Positions 1 to 6,473 of a stretch of 10,174 bases of DNA are shown here, in pieces. Made by a program: the position numbers and the translations under genes. The DNA comes from Verrucomicrobiota bacterium (GTDB lineage: Bacteria; Verrucomicrobiota; Verrucomicrobiia; Chthoniobacterales; UBA10450), in NCBI GenBank assembly GCA_003219925.1, contig QHQU01000063.1:1-10174 (forward strand), given 5' to 3'. Below the pieces are notes generated by a model. That model saw only the letters and a list, made by a program, of their open reading frames with translations. It was not told where the DNA came from and did not search any database. Numbering within the stretch: position 1 is the stretch's first letter; each line of letters begins with the position of its first letter.

Positions 1-677
1 ATCGAAAATCGCTCGGGATGCATTTGATGTTGAGTGATGTCTTCCATTTTCACCGGACGAAAAGTTGCCGTCCCGACGTGAAGCGTAATGAAAACGTGCG
101 GAAGACTGCCCAGAATTTGCGCCGTGAAATGCAGCCCGGCCGTCGCCGCCGCAAGTGAGCCCTCGTATTTCGCGAACACCGTTTGATAGCGCGCTTCATC
201 TTCTTCCCTGTAGCGGCGGTCTATGACCACTGACCGCTTGATATATGGTGGTAGAGGCATCGCGCCGCAGCGCTGCAGATCTATGTCGTCGGACAACGTG
301 ATTTCCCGTGAACCATCTACAAAAATCTCGCCTGCTTCCGCGCGCATTCCTTGAATAACAGTGGCTGCGCCTTTTCCAAATCTGCGGCTCGGCTTTACCA
401 ACACTTTCCACCGGCAGGGCGCAGTTTTTTCCAAAAACAAAAACTCGAAGTTCCCGTCGTCGGAAAAATGTCGCGCCGGCAAAACGCGCGAGTTATTCAA
501 AACGAACAGATCGTCATTGCGCAGAAATTGTTTGAGATCAACAAAATGGGCATGTGCGATTTTCTTCCGGTCGCGATGCACCACCATCATGCGCGAATCC
601 TCCCGACGCGGCAGCGGATGTTGCGCAATCAATTCCCGGGGCAGCTCGTAATTGTAATCATTCAGCCGCGTACTCAC
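1..677 (-). CDS. queA: S-adenosylmethionine:tRNA ribosyltransferase-isomerase QueA (partial, C-terminus beyond left edge)
   Basis: QueA transfers and isomerises the ribosyl moiety of S-adenosylmethionine onto 7-aminomethyl-7-deazaguanine in tRNA, giving epoxyqueuosine, the penultimate step of queuosine synthesis in the cytoplasm. I translated the minus strand by hand, since the frame is open to the window edge. About 225 codons are visible of the usual 340-370. Family landmarks in order are NDYNYELPRELIAQHPLPRR near the N-terminus, LFVLNNSRVLPARHF, MPLPPYIKR, YQTVFAKYEGSLAAATAGLHFT (quoted here in parts: YQTVFAKYEGS, then LAAATAGLHFT), HVGTATFRPV and HQMHPERF. The start is a GTG at 677; no ATG lies in frame between it and the family N-terminus, and the Shine-Dalgarno is poor. 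It is divergent from the uracil-DNA glycosylase gene, with 53 bp between start codons. Identification is secure; only the 3' end is missing. Confidence 0.95.
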   Translation of the reverse strand, partial: MSTRLNDYNYELPRELIAQHPLPRREDSRMMVVHRDRKKIAHAHFVDLKQFLRNDDLFVLNNSRVLPARHFSDDGNFEFLFLEKTAPCRWKVLVKPSRRFGKGAATVIQGMRAEAGEIFVDGSREITLSDDIDLQRCGAMPLPPYIKRSVVIDRRYREEDEARYQTVFAKYEGSLAAATAGLHFTAQILGSLPHVFITLHVGTATFRPVKMEDITQHQMHPERFS

Positions 678-730
678 GCCTTCATCATCAAAGGATTTGA
701 TCGCGCGCGCAAAGATGACATCATCAGCCC

Positions 731-1486
731 GTGCTTCAGCCCGCGCTTTCTCTCGTTCTCGAAGCGCTGAAGGAAATTCGTGAGTCCCAGGAAAAAACGT
801 TCCGCGTTTCGCGTGCGACGCTTAACCGATTGCTGGAGTCGCGGCGCCACCAAAACGTTCCCGATATCGCGGGCAGGGCCGCCTCGCTCGGGCGGGTGCG
901 CGATCGCGTCTGCGTGTGCACGAAGTGTCCGCACCTCGCGCGCAGCCGTACCCAAACCGTTTTCGGAGTCGGTAATCCGGATGCGGAGTTGATGTTCATC
1001 GGTGAAGCACCGGGCGCGGATGAGGATGCACGCGGTGAACCGTTCGTGGGCCGAGCCGGTCAATTGCTCACTCGCATCATCGAAACGATGGGCCTTAGCC
1101 GGGACGAGGTTTATATCGCGAATATTTTAAAGTGCCGTCCCGACATGCCGAAGGGCACGCCGGGAAATCGTCCGCCGACGCCCCAGGAAATGCAGACCTG
1201 CATCGGCTATCTCATTGAGCAAATCGAAATCATTCAGCCGCGCGTGATGGTCGCGCTGGGCGCGACCGCGGTGGAAGGATTGCTTGGAGCGCGCGGCGTA
1301 ATGCGTGAGTTACGTGGCAAATGGCATTCCTATCACGACACCCCGCTCATGATCACCTATCACCCGTCGTATTTGCTGCGGAACCAATCGCCCGGTGAGA
1401 AACGCAAAGTTTGGGAAGACATGATGGCGGTGCTGGAAGAACTCGACCGCCCGATCAGCGAGAGACAGCGAAACTATTTTCTTTAG
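731..1486 (+). CDS. Family 4 uracil-DNA glycosylase (4Fe-4S)
   Basis: This enzyme excises uracil from DNA, starting base-excision repair of deaminated cytosine or misincorporated dUMP. The 251-residue protein has the family 4 signature: GEAPGADED at residues 91-99 (uracil-binding and water-activating loop), then EPFVGRAG, and HPSYLLR at 211-217. Four cysteines suited to the 4Fe-4S cluster are present: C63 and C66 (CTKC), C135 (ILKCRP) and C157. About 55 N-terminal residues precede the core and are not recognisable; they are rich in charged residues and probably helical. The start is a GTG just after an in-frame stop at 716-718, so it cannot lie further upstream; there is no clear Shine-Dalgarno, and a later start would only shorten the poorly conserved extension. 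Family 4 proteins are sometimes annotated as phage SPO1 DNA polymerase-related. The gene is divergent from queA and convergent with the squalene/phytoene synthase gene. Confidence 0.93.
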   Translation: MLQPALSLVLEALKEIRESQEKTFRVSRATLNRLLESRRHQNVPDIAGRAASLGRVRDRVCVCTKCPHLARSRTQTVFGVGNPDAELMFIGEAPGADEDARGEPFVGRAGQLLTRIIETMGLSRDEVYIANILKCRPDMPKGTPGNRPPTPQEMQTCIGYLIEQIEIIQPRVMVALGATAVEGLLGARGVMRELRGKWHSYHDTPLMITYHPSYLLRNQSPGEKRKVWEDMMAVLEELDRPISERQRNYFL

Positions 1487-1507
1487 CGACGGTTGTGACC
1501 ACCGTCG
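1487..1507 (+). terminator. Hairpin right after the UDG stop codon
   Basis: CGACGGT (1487-1493) and ACCGTCG (1501-1507) form a perfect 7-bp stem with a 7-nt loop, starting at the first base after the UDG TAG. No T-tract follows, so it is not a classical intrinsic terminator. Its position makes a 3'-end role plausible, but this is inferred. Confidence 0.4.
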
Positions 1508-1514
1508 TAACGAT

Positions 1515-1633
1515 GTCATCCCGAAACCCGAATTCTTTCGGGGCGAGGGACCTCACAATCCGAGATTAGCGCTCAAATCGGCTTGTGTAACTTGCGCATG
1601 TTGGCGAGTTTCCTCGCTTCCGCTCGGGATGAC
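1515..1633. repeat. 119-bp palindromic intergenic element (MITE/REP-like)
   Basis: The element is bounded by perfect 10-bp terminal inverted repeats, GTCATCCCGA at 1515-1524 and TCGGGATGAC at 1624-1633. The left end also folds on itself: CCCGAAA (1520-1526) pairs with TTTCGGG (1536-1542). It contains GGCGAGGGACCTCAC and, near the right end, CCTCGCTTCCGCTCGGGATG. From memory, this GTCATCCCGAG/GAGGGACCTCAC vocabulary recurs in intergenic repeats of several soil bacteria, which I cannot check here. It contains no convincing coding sequence. It fills the gap between two convergent genes and may also help end their transcripts. Copy number elsewhere in the genome is unknown. Confidence 0.6.
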
Positions 1634-1653
1634 GGAAAGTCTGAAATAGCGCA

Positions 1654-2703
1654 CTAGCCACTACCCGACAGTTGCGCTCGCGCCCGTCGCAGCCGGCTTT
1701 GGCTCGCCAGAGTAATCGTGGTTGACGCAATCATGCCACGCACTTCGCTACGCGGGACTTTGACCCGCGTCCGCAGAGCGTCCAATCCGCTCTCTTCGAG
1801 CAGCGAGAGCGTGCGCACTCCGATCATTGCCGGCAAGACTGTGGCGACGCGCACTCGCGCTGGATTGATCGCGATAGCATACTCCAGCCCCGCGTCCAAC
1901 CCAGCGCGCGCTTCTGCGATCCAGCGTGAATAAATTGGAAGAAAAGCAGCCGGCGCGTCCACCAAATCGGACGCCGAAAGGTTCACCGCATGCAGCTCGT
2001 CTTCCGGAAAATAACAGCGCCCGGCGCGCAAATCGCTCCCCGCGTCGCGCAAAATATTCACCAACTGCAACCCCCGGCCATAATTCGTTCCCAGCTCGAG
2101 CATGTCCGCTTCGAGCCGTGCGGTGAAACTCTGCACTTTGCGAAAACAAACACGCGTCCAAAATTCGCCCACACAACCGGCCACCAAATAGGTGCAGTCG
2201 CGCAATTCCTGCGCATTGGCCAGCGCCGCGAGTCCTCCGCTCCATCGCGTCAAATCCTGTCGCTGACCACGCGTGATGATTGCCAGCAATTCGCGAACAT
2301 CGCGTTGATCTTCAGGCGAAAGATTTTTCAAAGCTCGCAAAATTTTCTCCGCCGATTCCAGCAACGCCTTTTCTCCTTCGGTTATCCCGGACGATAGGTC
2401 CGGCAGGGTCTTAGTTCCGCGACTGCGGGACGAAGACTGGGAGCCGTCCTGTTTCGAAAGAAGAAGGTCTTTCAATGTTTTCCCAATCGATTGATCTTTT
2501 CCCGCAATCGCGCGCGCAAATCGGTCGAGCAGCTCGATTCGTTTTTCAGCAGGCATGGCATTGCTATCGGCAATGGTGTCGCTCGTTCGCGCCAGCAGAT
2601 AGGCCAGCGCAACTGGTTCCCGCAACGCGCGTGGCAATAAGCGAATCGAAAGATAAAACGAACGCGATACCGGTTTCAGCAATTCGAGCTCGTTCACAGC
2701 CAA
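1654..2703 (-). CDS. Squalene/phytoene synthase family protein (head-to-head prenyl synthase)
   Basis: The family condenses two isoprenyl diphosphates head to head (2 FPP to squalene, or 2 GGPP to phytoene). The 349-residue protein begins with SRSFYLSIRLLP (13-24), followed by the first aspartate motif DTIAD (42-46). YLVAGCVGEFWT lies at 172-183, and the second aspartate motif NILRDAGSD (217-224) is followed by AGRCYFP. DTxxD rather than DDxxD favours a squalene-type product, by inference only. Residues 85-106 (rich in Q, S, R, G and T) look like an in-frame insertion encoded by a palindromic element; they lie in a loop between helices, so activity may survive. The longest frame starts with TTG at 2703; a GTG at 2697 is an equal candidate, and neither has a good Shine-Dalgarno. 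It is divergent from the hemW-type gene with 64 bp between. No hopanoid or carotenoid partner is visible in the window. Confidence 0.85.
   Translation of the reverse strand: MAVNELELLKPVSRSFYLSIRLLPRALREPVALAYLLARTSDTIADSNAMPAEKRIELLDRFARAIAGKDQSIGKTLKDLLLSKQDGSQSSSRSRGTKTLPDLSSGITEGEKALLESAEKILRALKNLSPEDQRDVRELLAIITRGQRQDLTRWSGGLAALANAQELRDCTYLVAGCVGEFWTRVCFRKVQSFTARLEADMLELGTNYGRGLQLVNILRDAGSDLRAGRCYFPEDELHAVNLSASDLVDAPAAFLPIYSRWIAEARAGLDAGLEYAIAINPARVRVATVLPAMIGVRTLSLLEESGLDALRTRVKVPRSEVRGMIASTTITLASQSRLRRARAQLSGSG
2386..2451. repeat. 66-bp palindromic insertion inside the squalene/phytoene synthase gene
   Basis: Three stems are packed into this stretch: CCGGAC/GTCCGG (2387-2392 with 2398-2403), TTCCGC/GCGGGA (2415-2420 with 2425-2430, one G-T pair) and GGACG/CGTCC (2428-2432 with 2445-2449). 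The length is 22 codons, so the frame is kept, and it adds a low-complexity peptide where the family normally has a short loop. This density of hairpins is unusual in a coding region and suggests an inserted small repeat. Exact ends are estimated from where family-like sequence stops and resumes. Confidence 0.5.
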
Positions 2704-2767
2704 AGGTTGCTCAGCTCGATCCGATCCGCGAGATGTAACTGGGGAGAACCGGAAGATTCACGATCGT

Positions 2768-3889
2768 ATGAACGAAAATGACACGCATCCCTCAAACGTG
2801 ATCCGGCACCTTTACGTTCATTTTCCATTTTGCGCTCGCATTTGCCCCTACTGTGCTTTCTACAAAACGCGCGGGAACGCGACGGAGGTCGCACGCTTTT
2901 GTGAGGCGATCGTCTCGGAAGCGAGACGAGTTGCGAAAAAATTCCCCCTCACGGTGGAAACAATATTCTGTGGCGGCGGAACACCGACCGCTCTTAGCAC
3001 GGTCCAACTGAAGAACTTGCTCGAGCGATTCCGTGAAATTTTCGATCTGAGCGCGTTGCGCGAATGGAGCATTGAGGCAAACCCTGGCAGCGTCTCGGTA
3101 AAGAAAGCAGTGACGTTACGCGAATCAGGTATCAACCGTATCAGCCTCGGCGTGCAAACTTGGGACAACCAGCTATTGAAATTGCTGGGCCGTGAGCATG
3201 ATGCAGCACAGGCAGAAGAGTCGTTTCATATTTTTCGTAGCGCTGGATTTTCCAACATTAGTGTCGATTTGATGTTTGCCCTGCCCGGGCAAAGGGAAAG
3301 GCAATGGCGCGATTCTTTGCAGAAGACAATTGCCCTCCAGCCCGAACATATTTCCACCTATTGCCTGACCTACGAAGAGGACACCGAGTTTCTCGCACGA
3401 TTTCAGCAGGGCGAATTCGCTGTTAACGATGAAACGGAAACCCGCTTTCTTGAGTTGGCGATGACGACGCTCGAGACGGCTGGCTACGAGCAGTACGAGA
3501 TTTCAAATTATGCGCGTCGGGGATTTCGCTCCGAGCACAATCGCGCTTACTGGCGTGGCGCGGACTATATCGGCATCGGTCCGAGCGCGTTTTCCACGCG
3601 CGGATTAGAACGCTGGCAGAACGTCGCCAATCATAATGAATATGCCCGGCGTCTGTTCGCCAACAAATCACCGGTCGCCTCGATCGAAAAACTAACTCCA
3701 GCGATGAAACGGACCGAGCACATCGCGCTCGGCCTGCGCACCCGTGAGGGAATTGGTGTCCATACGATTGGCCAAAATCAGGCAGAGAGATTGATCAGCG
3801 ATGGATTGCTTTCCCGTCAAGCAAATCGCTTCGCGCTGACTCGTGCCGGAAAATTGCTGGCGGATTCCGTTGCGGAAGAGTTGCTGTAA
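2768..3889 (+). CDS. hemW: HemW-type radical SAM protein (HemN/coproporphyrinogen III oxidase-like)
   Basis: HemW is a radical SAM protein related to the oxygen-independent coproporphyrinogen oxidase HemN, and is thought to carry and deliver haem. The 373-residue protein opens with HLYVHFPFCARICPYCAF; C22, C26 and C29 form the CxxxCxxC cluster site. Residue 31 is F where HemN has a fourth cysteine, which is the usual mark of HemW. Further landmarks are FCGGGTPTAL (67-76, SAM glycine motif), EANPGS (103-108), ISLGVQ (125-130), DLMFALPGQ (167-175), HISTYCLTYEEDT (194-206), YEISNYA (243-249) and HNRAYWRGADYIGIGPSA (257-274). The C-terminal 60 residues look like the HemW winged-helix end. The ATG at 2768 has GGAAG at 2752-2756, a somewhat long spacing. 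Many databases label such genes hemN; true oxidase activity is unlikely without the fourth cysteine. The gene is alone on its strand. Confidence 0.9.
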   Translation: MNENDTHPSNVIRHLYVHFPFCARICPYCAFYKTRGNATEVARFCEAIVSEARRVAKKFPLTVETIFCGGGTPTALSTVQLKNLLERFREIFDLSALREWSIEANPGSVSVKKAVTLRESGINRISLGVQTWDNQLLKLLGREHDAAQAEESFHIFRSAGFSNISVDLMFALPGQRERQWRDSLQKTIALQPEHISTYCLTYEEDTEFLARFQQGEFAVNDETETRFLELAMTTLETAGYEQYEISNYARRGFRSEHNRAYWRGADYIGIGPSAFSTRGLERWQNVANHNEYARRLFANKSPVASIEKLTPAMKRTEHIALGLRTREGIGVHTIGQNQAERLISDGLLSRQANRFALTRAGKLLADSVAEELL

Positions 3890-3905
3890 ATTCATCGTCA
3901 GTTCC

Positions 3906-4025
3906 TCAGGGTAGCGCACGCGTCTCGCGTGTTGGTTTCGCCGTCTCGCCGAAACAGACTTCCCAGAAAAGTCCGCGATCGCGAGGACGCAATCGCCAAC
4001 ACGCGAGACGCGTGCGCTACCCTGA
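3906..4025. repeat. 120-bp element with 30-bp perfect inverted arms
   Basis: The arms at 3906-3935 and 3996-4025 are exact reverse complements over 30 bp; they begin TCAGGGTAGCGCACGCG and end CGTGCGCTACCCTGA. Each arm holds a smaller palindrome, CACGCG-TCT-CGCGTG or its complement. The 60-bp centre has its own stem, GTTTCG (3935-3940) with CGAAAC (3950-3955). The whole could fold into a long branched hairpin. It has no ORF of its own and lies between convergent hemW and uppS, where it may also act as a bidirectional transcript end. The structure is MITE-like or REP-like; no transposase is nearby, so any mobility would depend on a gene elsewhere. Confidence 0.75.
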
Positions 4026-4099
4026 ATGCCTATGCGCCACAGCGAGCGTCGCCTGCCAGAAGGCGCGATCACCTTTCATCGATCATCGGTCACAATCTG

Positions 4100-4810
4100 T
4101 CAGACCCCGCCGTAACGGCGTTGTCTTTTCGCGAAATCGTCCACCGCCGCAAATAAATCTTTTCTCGTGAAATCCGGCCACAGCTTTGGCGTCACATACA
4201 TCTCGGTATAAGAAAGCTGCCAGAGCAAAAAATTGGAAATCCGCATTTCACCGGAAGTGCGAATCAACAGGTCCGGGTCTGGATAATACCGCGTGTAAAG
4301 ATGCTTGCTGAACATCTCCGGATTAATCATCGCCCGATCGATGTGACCGGCTTCGACTTCGCGCAGCAAACTGCGAATTCCATCGATGATCTCATCGCGC
4401 CCGCCGTAACTGAGCGCCAGAATGAGCGTAAGCCCGTTGTTTGACGCCGTGCGTTTGATCGATTCATGCAAACGCTTCTGACAGTTGTCTGGTAAATCGG
4501 TCAACCGTCCTATTGCCTGTAGTCGAACATTTTTCTCGATCAGCTCCGGCGTCTTATCCTTCAAAAACTTTTCGAGCAGCCGCATCAAGGCGAAGACTTC
4601 GCTTTTCGGTCGCTGCCAGTTTTCGGCCGAGAAAGCATAGAGCGTGAGGTATTCCACCTTCAATTCGCCACAGCCTTCCACACATTCCCGCACCGCATCA
4701 GCCCCCTTCTCGTGGCCCTTGATCCGCGGCAAACCACGCTGTCGGGCCCAGCGACCGTTGCCATCCATGATGATGGCAATGTGTCGCGGAATGATTTTTG
4801 GCGCCGCCAT
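4100..4810 (-). CDS. uppS: Isoprenyl transferase (di-trans,poly-cis-undecaprenyl-diphosphate synthase)
   Basis: This cis-prenyltransferase extends farnesyl diphosphate with eight isopentenyl units to C55 undecaprenyl diphosphate, precursor of the lipid carrier for peptidoglycan and surface polysaccharides. It is cytoplasmic and membrane-associated. Counting from the ATG at 4810 it has 236 residues, a normal length. Hallmarks are HIAIIMDGNGRWA near the N-terminus with the catalytic Asp in MDGNG, KGHEKGA, YAFSAENWQRP, ALSYGGRDEI, and RTSGEMRISNFLLWQ toward the C-terminus. The frame can also start at a TTG at 4816 that overlaps the purA stop codon. I prefer the ATG because it lies 2 nt after that stop, but AGG abuts it too closely to be an ideal Shine-Dalgarno. 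Either start implies translational coupling to purA. uppS more often neighbours cdsA; no cdsA is present here. Confidence 0.95.
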   Translation of the reverse strand: MAAPKIIPRHIAIIMDGNGRWARQRGLPRIKGHEKGADAVRECVEGCGELKVEYLTLYAFSAENWQRPKSEVFALMRLLEKFLKDKTPELIEKNVRLQAIGRLTDLPDNCQKRLHESIKRTASNNGLTLILALSYGGRDEIIDGIRSLLREVEAGHIDRAMINPEMFSKHLYTRYYPDPDLLIRTSGEMRISNFLLWQLSYTEMYVTPKLWPDFTRKDLFAAVDDFAKRQRRYGGV

Positions 4811-4812
4811 CC

Positions 4813-6081
4813 TCAAAGCATGATTGTTTCCGCGCGCGTCGGCCCAACACTAACGATTGTTAGTTTCGCGCCGGTCAATGCTGAGATTCGGTTGAGGTAA
4901 TCCCGTGCCCGCTGTGGCAGGTCGGAAAATTTCCGGGCCGAGCGCGTCGGTTCCGACCAGCCCGGCATGGTCTCATAAATCGGCTCGCAATTGTTCCATT
5001 GCGCAGAATCGCACGGTGGAACATCGAGACGTTTGCCGTTCAAATGATAGCCAACGCAAATCGAAATCGGATTCACTCCATCGAGACCGTCGAGGTTCGT
5101 GATCGCGAGCTCGTCAATTCCATTGATCATCGTGGCGTAATGCGTCGCCACGGCATCGAACCAACCACAGCGGCGCGCCCGCCCGGTGGTCGCACCGAAT
5201 TCGCGCCCCATTTCGTGCAACCTTTTCGCAAAGCCCGCGTCTTCGGTCGGGAGCGGTCCTTCGCCTACCCGGGTGGTGTACGCTTTCATCACCCCGACCA
5301 CCCGATCCATTCGGTGCGGCGGAACGCCCGAGCCAGTACACGCGCCACCGGCCGTCGTATTCGACGATGTCACGTATGGATAGGTCCCATGATCGATATC
5401 GAGGAACGTTCCTTGTGCACCTTCAAACAAAATCTCGCGCCCGCTCTGCAAGGCGCGATGTAAATAAACCACCGTGTTCGCCACAAACGGCGACAGGGCT
5501 GCGCCCGCCGCCAAATATTGCTGGTTCACTTCGCGAAAATCATTCGGCTTCGCTCCCAGCGCTCGCAGGATGGCATTGTTCTCGCGCATTTTCGCTTCGA
5601 GCTTCTTTGAAAACAGCCTGGGCTGCATCAAATCGGAAACCCGTAAGCCGGTTCGCGCCGCTTTGTCGCCGTAGGCAGGACCAATCCCTCGTTTGGTCGT
5701 ACCGATTTTCGCCACCCCTTTCCGCAGCTCACGCTGTTCGTCCAGGGCGCGATGGTACGGCAGAACCAGATGCGCAGCGTCGCTCACCAGAAGATTGCGA
5801 TCAATGCGGACGCCTAGCTTCTTCAAGCCATTAATTTCTTTCACCAGCGCGACCGGATCGACCACAACACCGTTGCCGATCACGCAAACTTTGGCGCGCC
5901 GCAAAATTCCCGATGGCATCAAATGCAAAACATATTTCTTGCCGCGATGAATGACGGTGTGGCCGGCATTGTTCCCACCCTGACTGCGCACCACAATATC
6001 AGCGTCGGCAGTAAGCACGTCGATGATCTTCCCCTTCCCTTCGTCGCCCCATTGCGCACCGATCAGGATCGTGTTGGCCAT
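4813..6081 (-). CDS. purA: Adenylosuccinate synthetase
   Basis: PurA joins aspartate to IMP using GTP, the first committed step from IMP to AMP, as a cytoplasmic homodimer. The 422-residue protein is full length for the family. QWGDEGKGK (10-18) is the P-loop-like motif with catalytic D13, and GGNNAGHT (35-42) holds catalytic H41. IMP-binding and switch segments follow: TTKRGIGPAY (128-137), EGAQGTFLDIDHGTYPYV (220-237), RVGEGPLPTE (271-280) and ATTGRARRCGWFD (297-309). The GTP-binding end has TNLDGLDG (328-335) and SVGPTRAETI (411-420). The start is ATG at 6081, preceded by AAAAAAAGTC rather than a purine-rich Shine-Dalgarno. Its leader contains a strong hairpin and a CAAAATTTTG palindrome, annotated separately. 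uppS follows immediately. Confidence 0.97.
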   Translation of the reverse strand: MANTILIGAQWGDEGKGKIIDVLTADADIVVRSQGGNNAGHTVIHRGKKYVLHLMPSGILRRAKVCVIGNGVVVDPVALVKEINGLKKLGVRIDRNLLVSDAAHLVLPYHRALDEQRELRKGVAKIGTTKRGIGPAYGDKAARTGLRVSDLMQPRLFSKKLEAKMRENNAILRALGAKPNDFREVNQQYLAAGAALSPFVANTVVYLHRALQSGREILFEGAQGTFLDIDHGTYPYVTSSNTTAGGACTGSGVPPHRMDRVVGVMKAYTTRVGEGPLPTEDAGFAKRLHEMGREFGATTGRARRCGWFDAVATHYATMINGIDELAITNLDGLDGVNPISICVGYHLNGKRLDVPPCDSAQWNNCEPIYETMPGWSEPTRSARKFSDLPQRARDYLNRISALTGAKLTIVSVGPTRAETIML

Positions 6082-6094
6082 GACTTTTTTTGGG

Positions 6095-6104
6095 CAAAAT
6101 TTTG
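6095..6104. promoter_or_regulatory. CAAAATTTTG palindrome in the purA leader
   Basis: This perfect 10-bp AT-rich palindrome ends 14 nt before the purA start codon and is flanked by GGG and, one base further out, CCC. It could be an operator half-site pair or simply part of the leader's structure. No regulator is encoded nearby, so a role is speculative. Confidence 0.25.
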
Positions 6105-6135
6105 TCCCGATGCGCTCGGTCGAGGCATTCGGGAC
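6104..6135. promoter_or_regulatory. 32-nt stem-loop upstream of purA
   Basis: GTCCCGA (6104-6110) and TCGGGAC (6129-6135) pair perfectly. Inside them TGC/GCA and CTCG/CGAG continue the stem, with single-base bulges and a tiny GT loop. The result is an almost complete 15-bp-arm hairpin in the purA 5' region, 22 nt before the ATG. It might be a leader attenuator-type structure or a copy of a small dispersed palindrome. No T-tract follows on either strand, and I see no known purine riboswitch core. Confidence 0.35.
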
Positions 6136-6218
6136 TTGCGTGACAGGATAAAAGCGGCGACCGCGCGCGCAAGACCATTCTGGACACGCGGCACGATAAT
6201 GAGGTATCTGAACAAAAT

Positions 6219-6362
6219 ATGCGTACCATTCTACTGATCATTTTGGTGCTGTTATTACTCGGCGCATTGCCGACCTGGCCCTATAGCTCGGGCTGGGGTT
6301 ATTACCCCGGCGGTGGCTTATTGCTTCTGATAATCTTAATCCTGCTCCTTTGGCGGGCATAG
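6219..6362 (+). CDS. DUF3309-like small membrane protein (47 aa)
   Basis: This short gene was read directly from the sequence. The peptide has a hydrophobic N-terminal segment (residues 3-15) leading into GALPTWPYSSGWGY, then YPGGG and a second hydrophobic segment (34-45) ending LLLWRA. The layout of two membrane segments joined by a Trp/Tyr/Pro/Gly turn, and the GALPTWP motif itself, match the DUF3309 family as I know it; the function is unknown. GAGGT at 6201-6205 is a possible Shine-Dalgarno, 13 nt from the ATG and thus slightly far. It is divergent from purA and convergent with the DUF6941-like gene. Hairpins begin at its stop codon. Family recognition is by eye, not by a profile search. 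Confidence 0.8.
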   Translation: MRTILLIILVLLLLGALPTWPYSSGWGYYPGGGLLLLIILILLLWRA

Positions 6363-6440
6363 CGCCCTTCTGCGTAAGGGGAGCGCGGGGCTTCCAGCCT
6401 GCTGCATTCGGCATCTGTGCCGAATGATGATTTCTCATCA
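6362..6440. repeat. Cluster of four hairpins after the DUF3309-like gene
   Basis: GCGCCCTT (6362-6369) pairs with AAGGGGAGCGC (6376-6386) with a small bulge. GGCT/AGCC (6389-6392, 6396-6399) is a short stem. CATTCGGCA (6405-6413) and TGCCGAATG (6418-6426) form a perfect 9-bp stem with a 4-nt loop. TGATGA/TCATCA (6425-6430, 6435-6440) is a further 6-bp stem. The first begins at the last base of the stop codon. The cluster lies between convergent genes and could end both transcripts, though there is no T-tract; it may also be a composite of REP-like units. Confidence 0.45.
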
Positions 6441-6473
6441 CTCGGCGTCAATCCCAGACCGGTAGAAGTCGAA

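Noticed and set aside
674..1063. 129-aa open frame on the minus strand overlapping queA start and the UDG gene
   Set aside because: It is antisense to the well-supported UDG coding sequence, has no family resemblance, and ends exactly where queA begins only because GTGA overlaps by chance.
1748..2397. Open frames on both strands inside the squalene/phytoene synthase gene
   Set aside because: They are shadow frames of a GC-rich gene; the synthase frame carries all the family motifs.
2704..2767. Sigma-70-like promoter between the synthase and hemW genes (TTGCTC followed by TGTAACT)
   Set aside because: The boxes are poor matches and the 64-bp gap offers several equally weak pairs, so I do not call a promoter.
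4999..5834. Two overlapping open frames (154 and 155 aa) on the plus strand
   Set aside because: Both lie antisense within purA, whose motifs are intact across the region; their products are Arg-rich and unlike any family.
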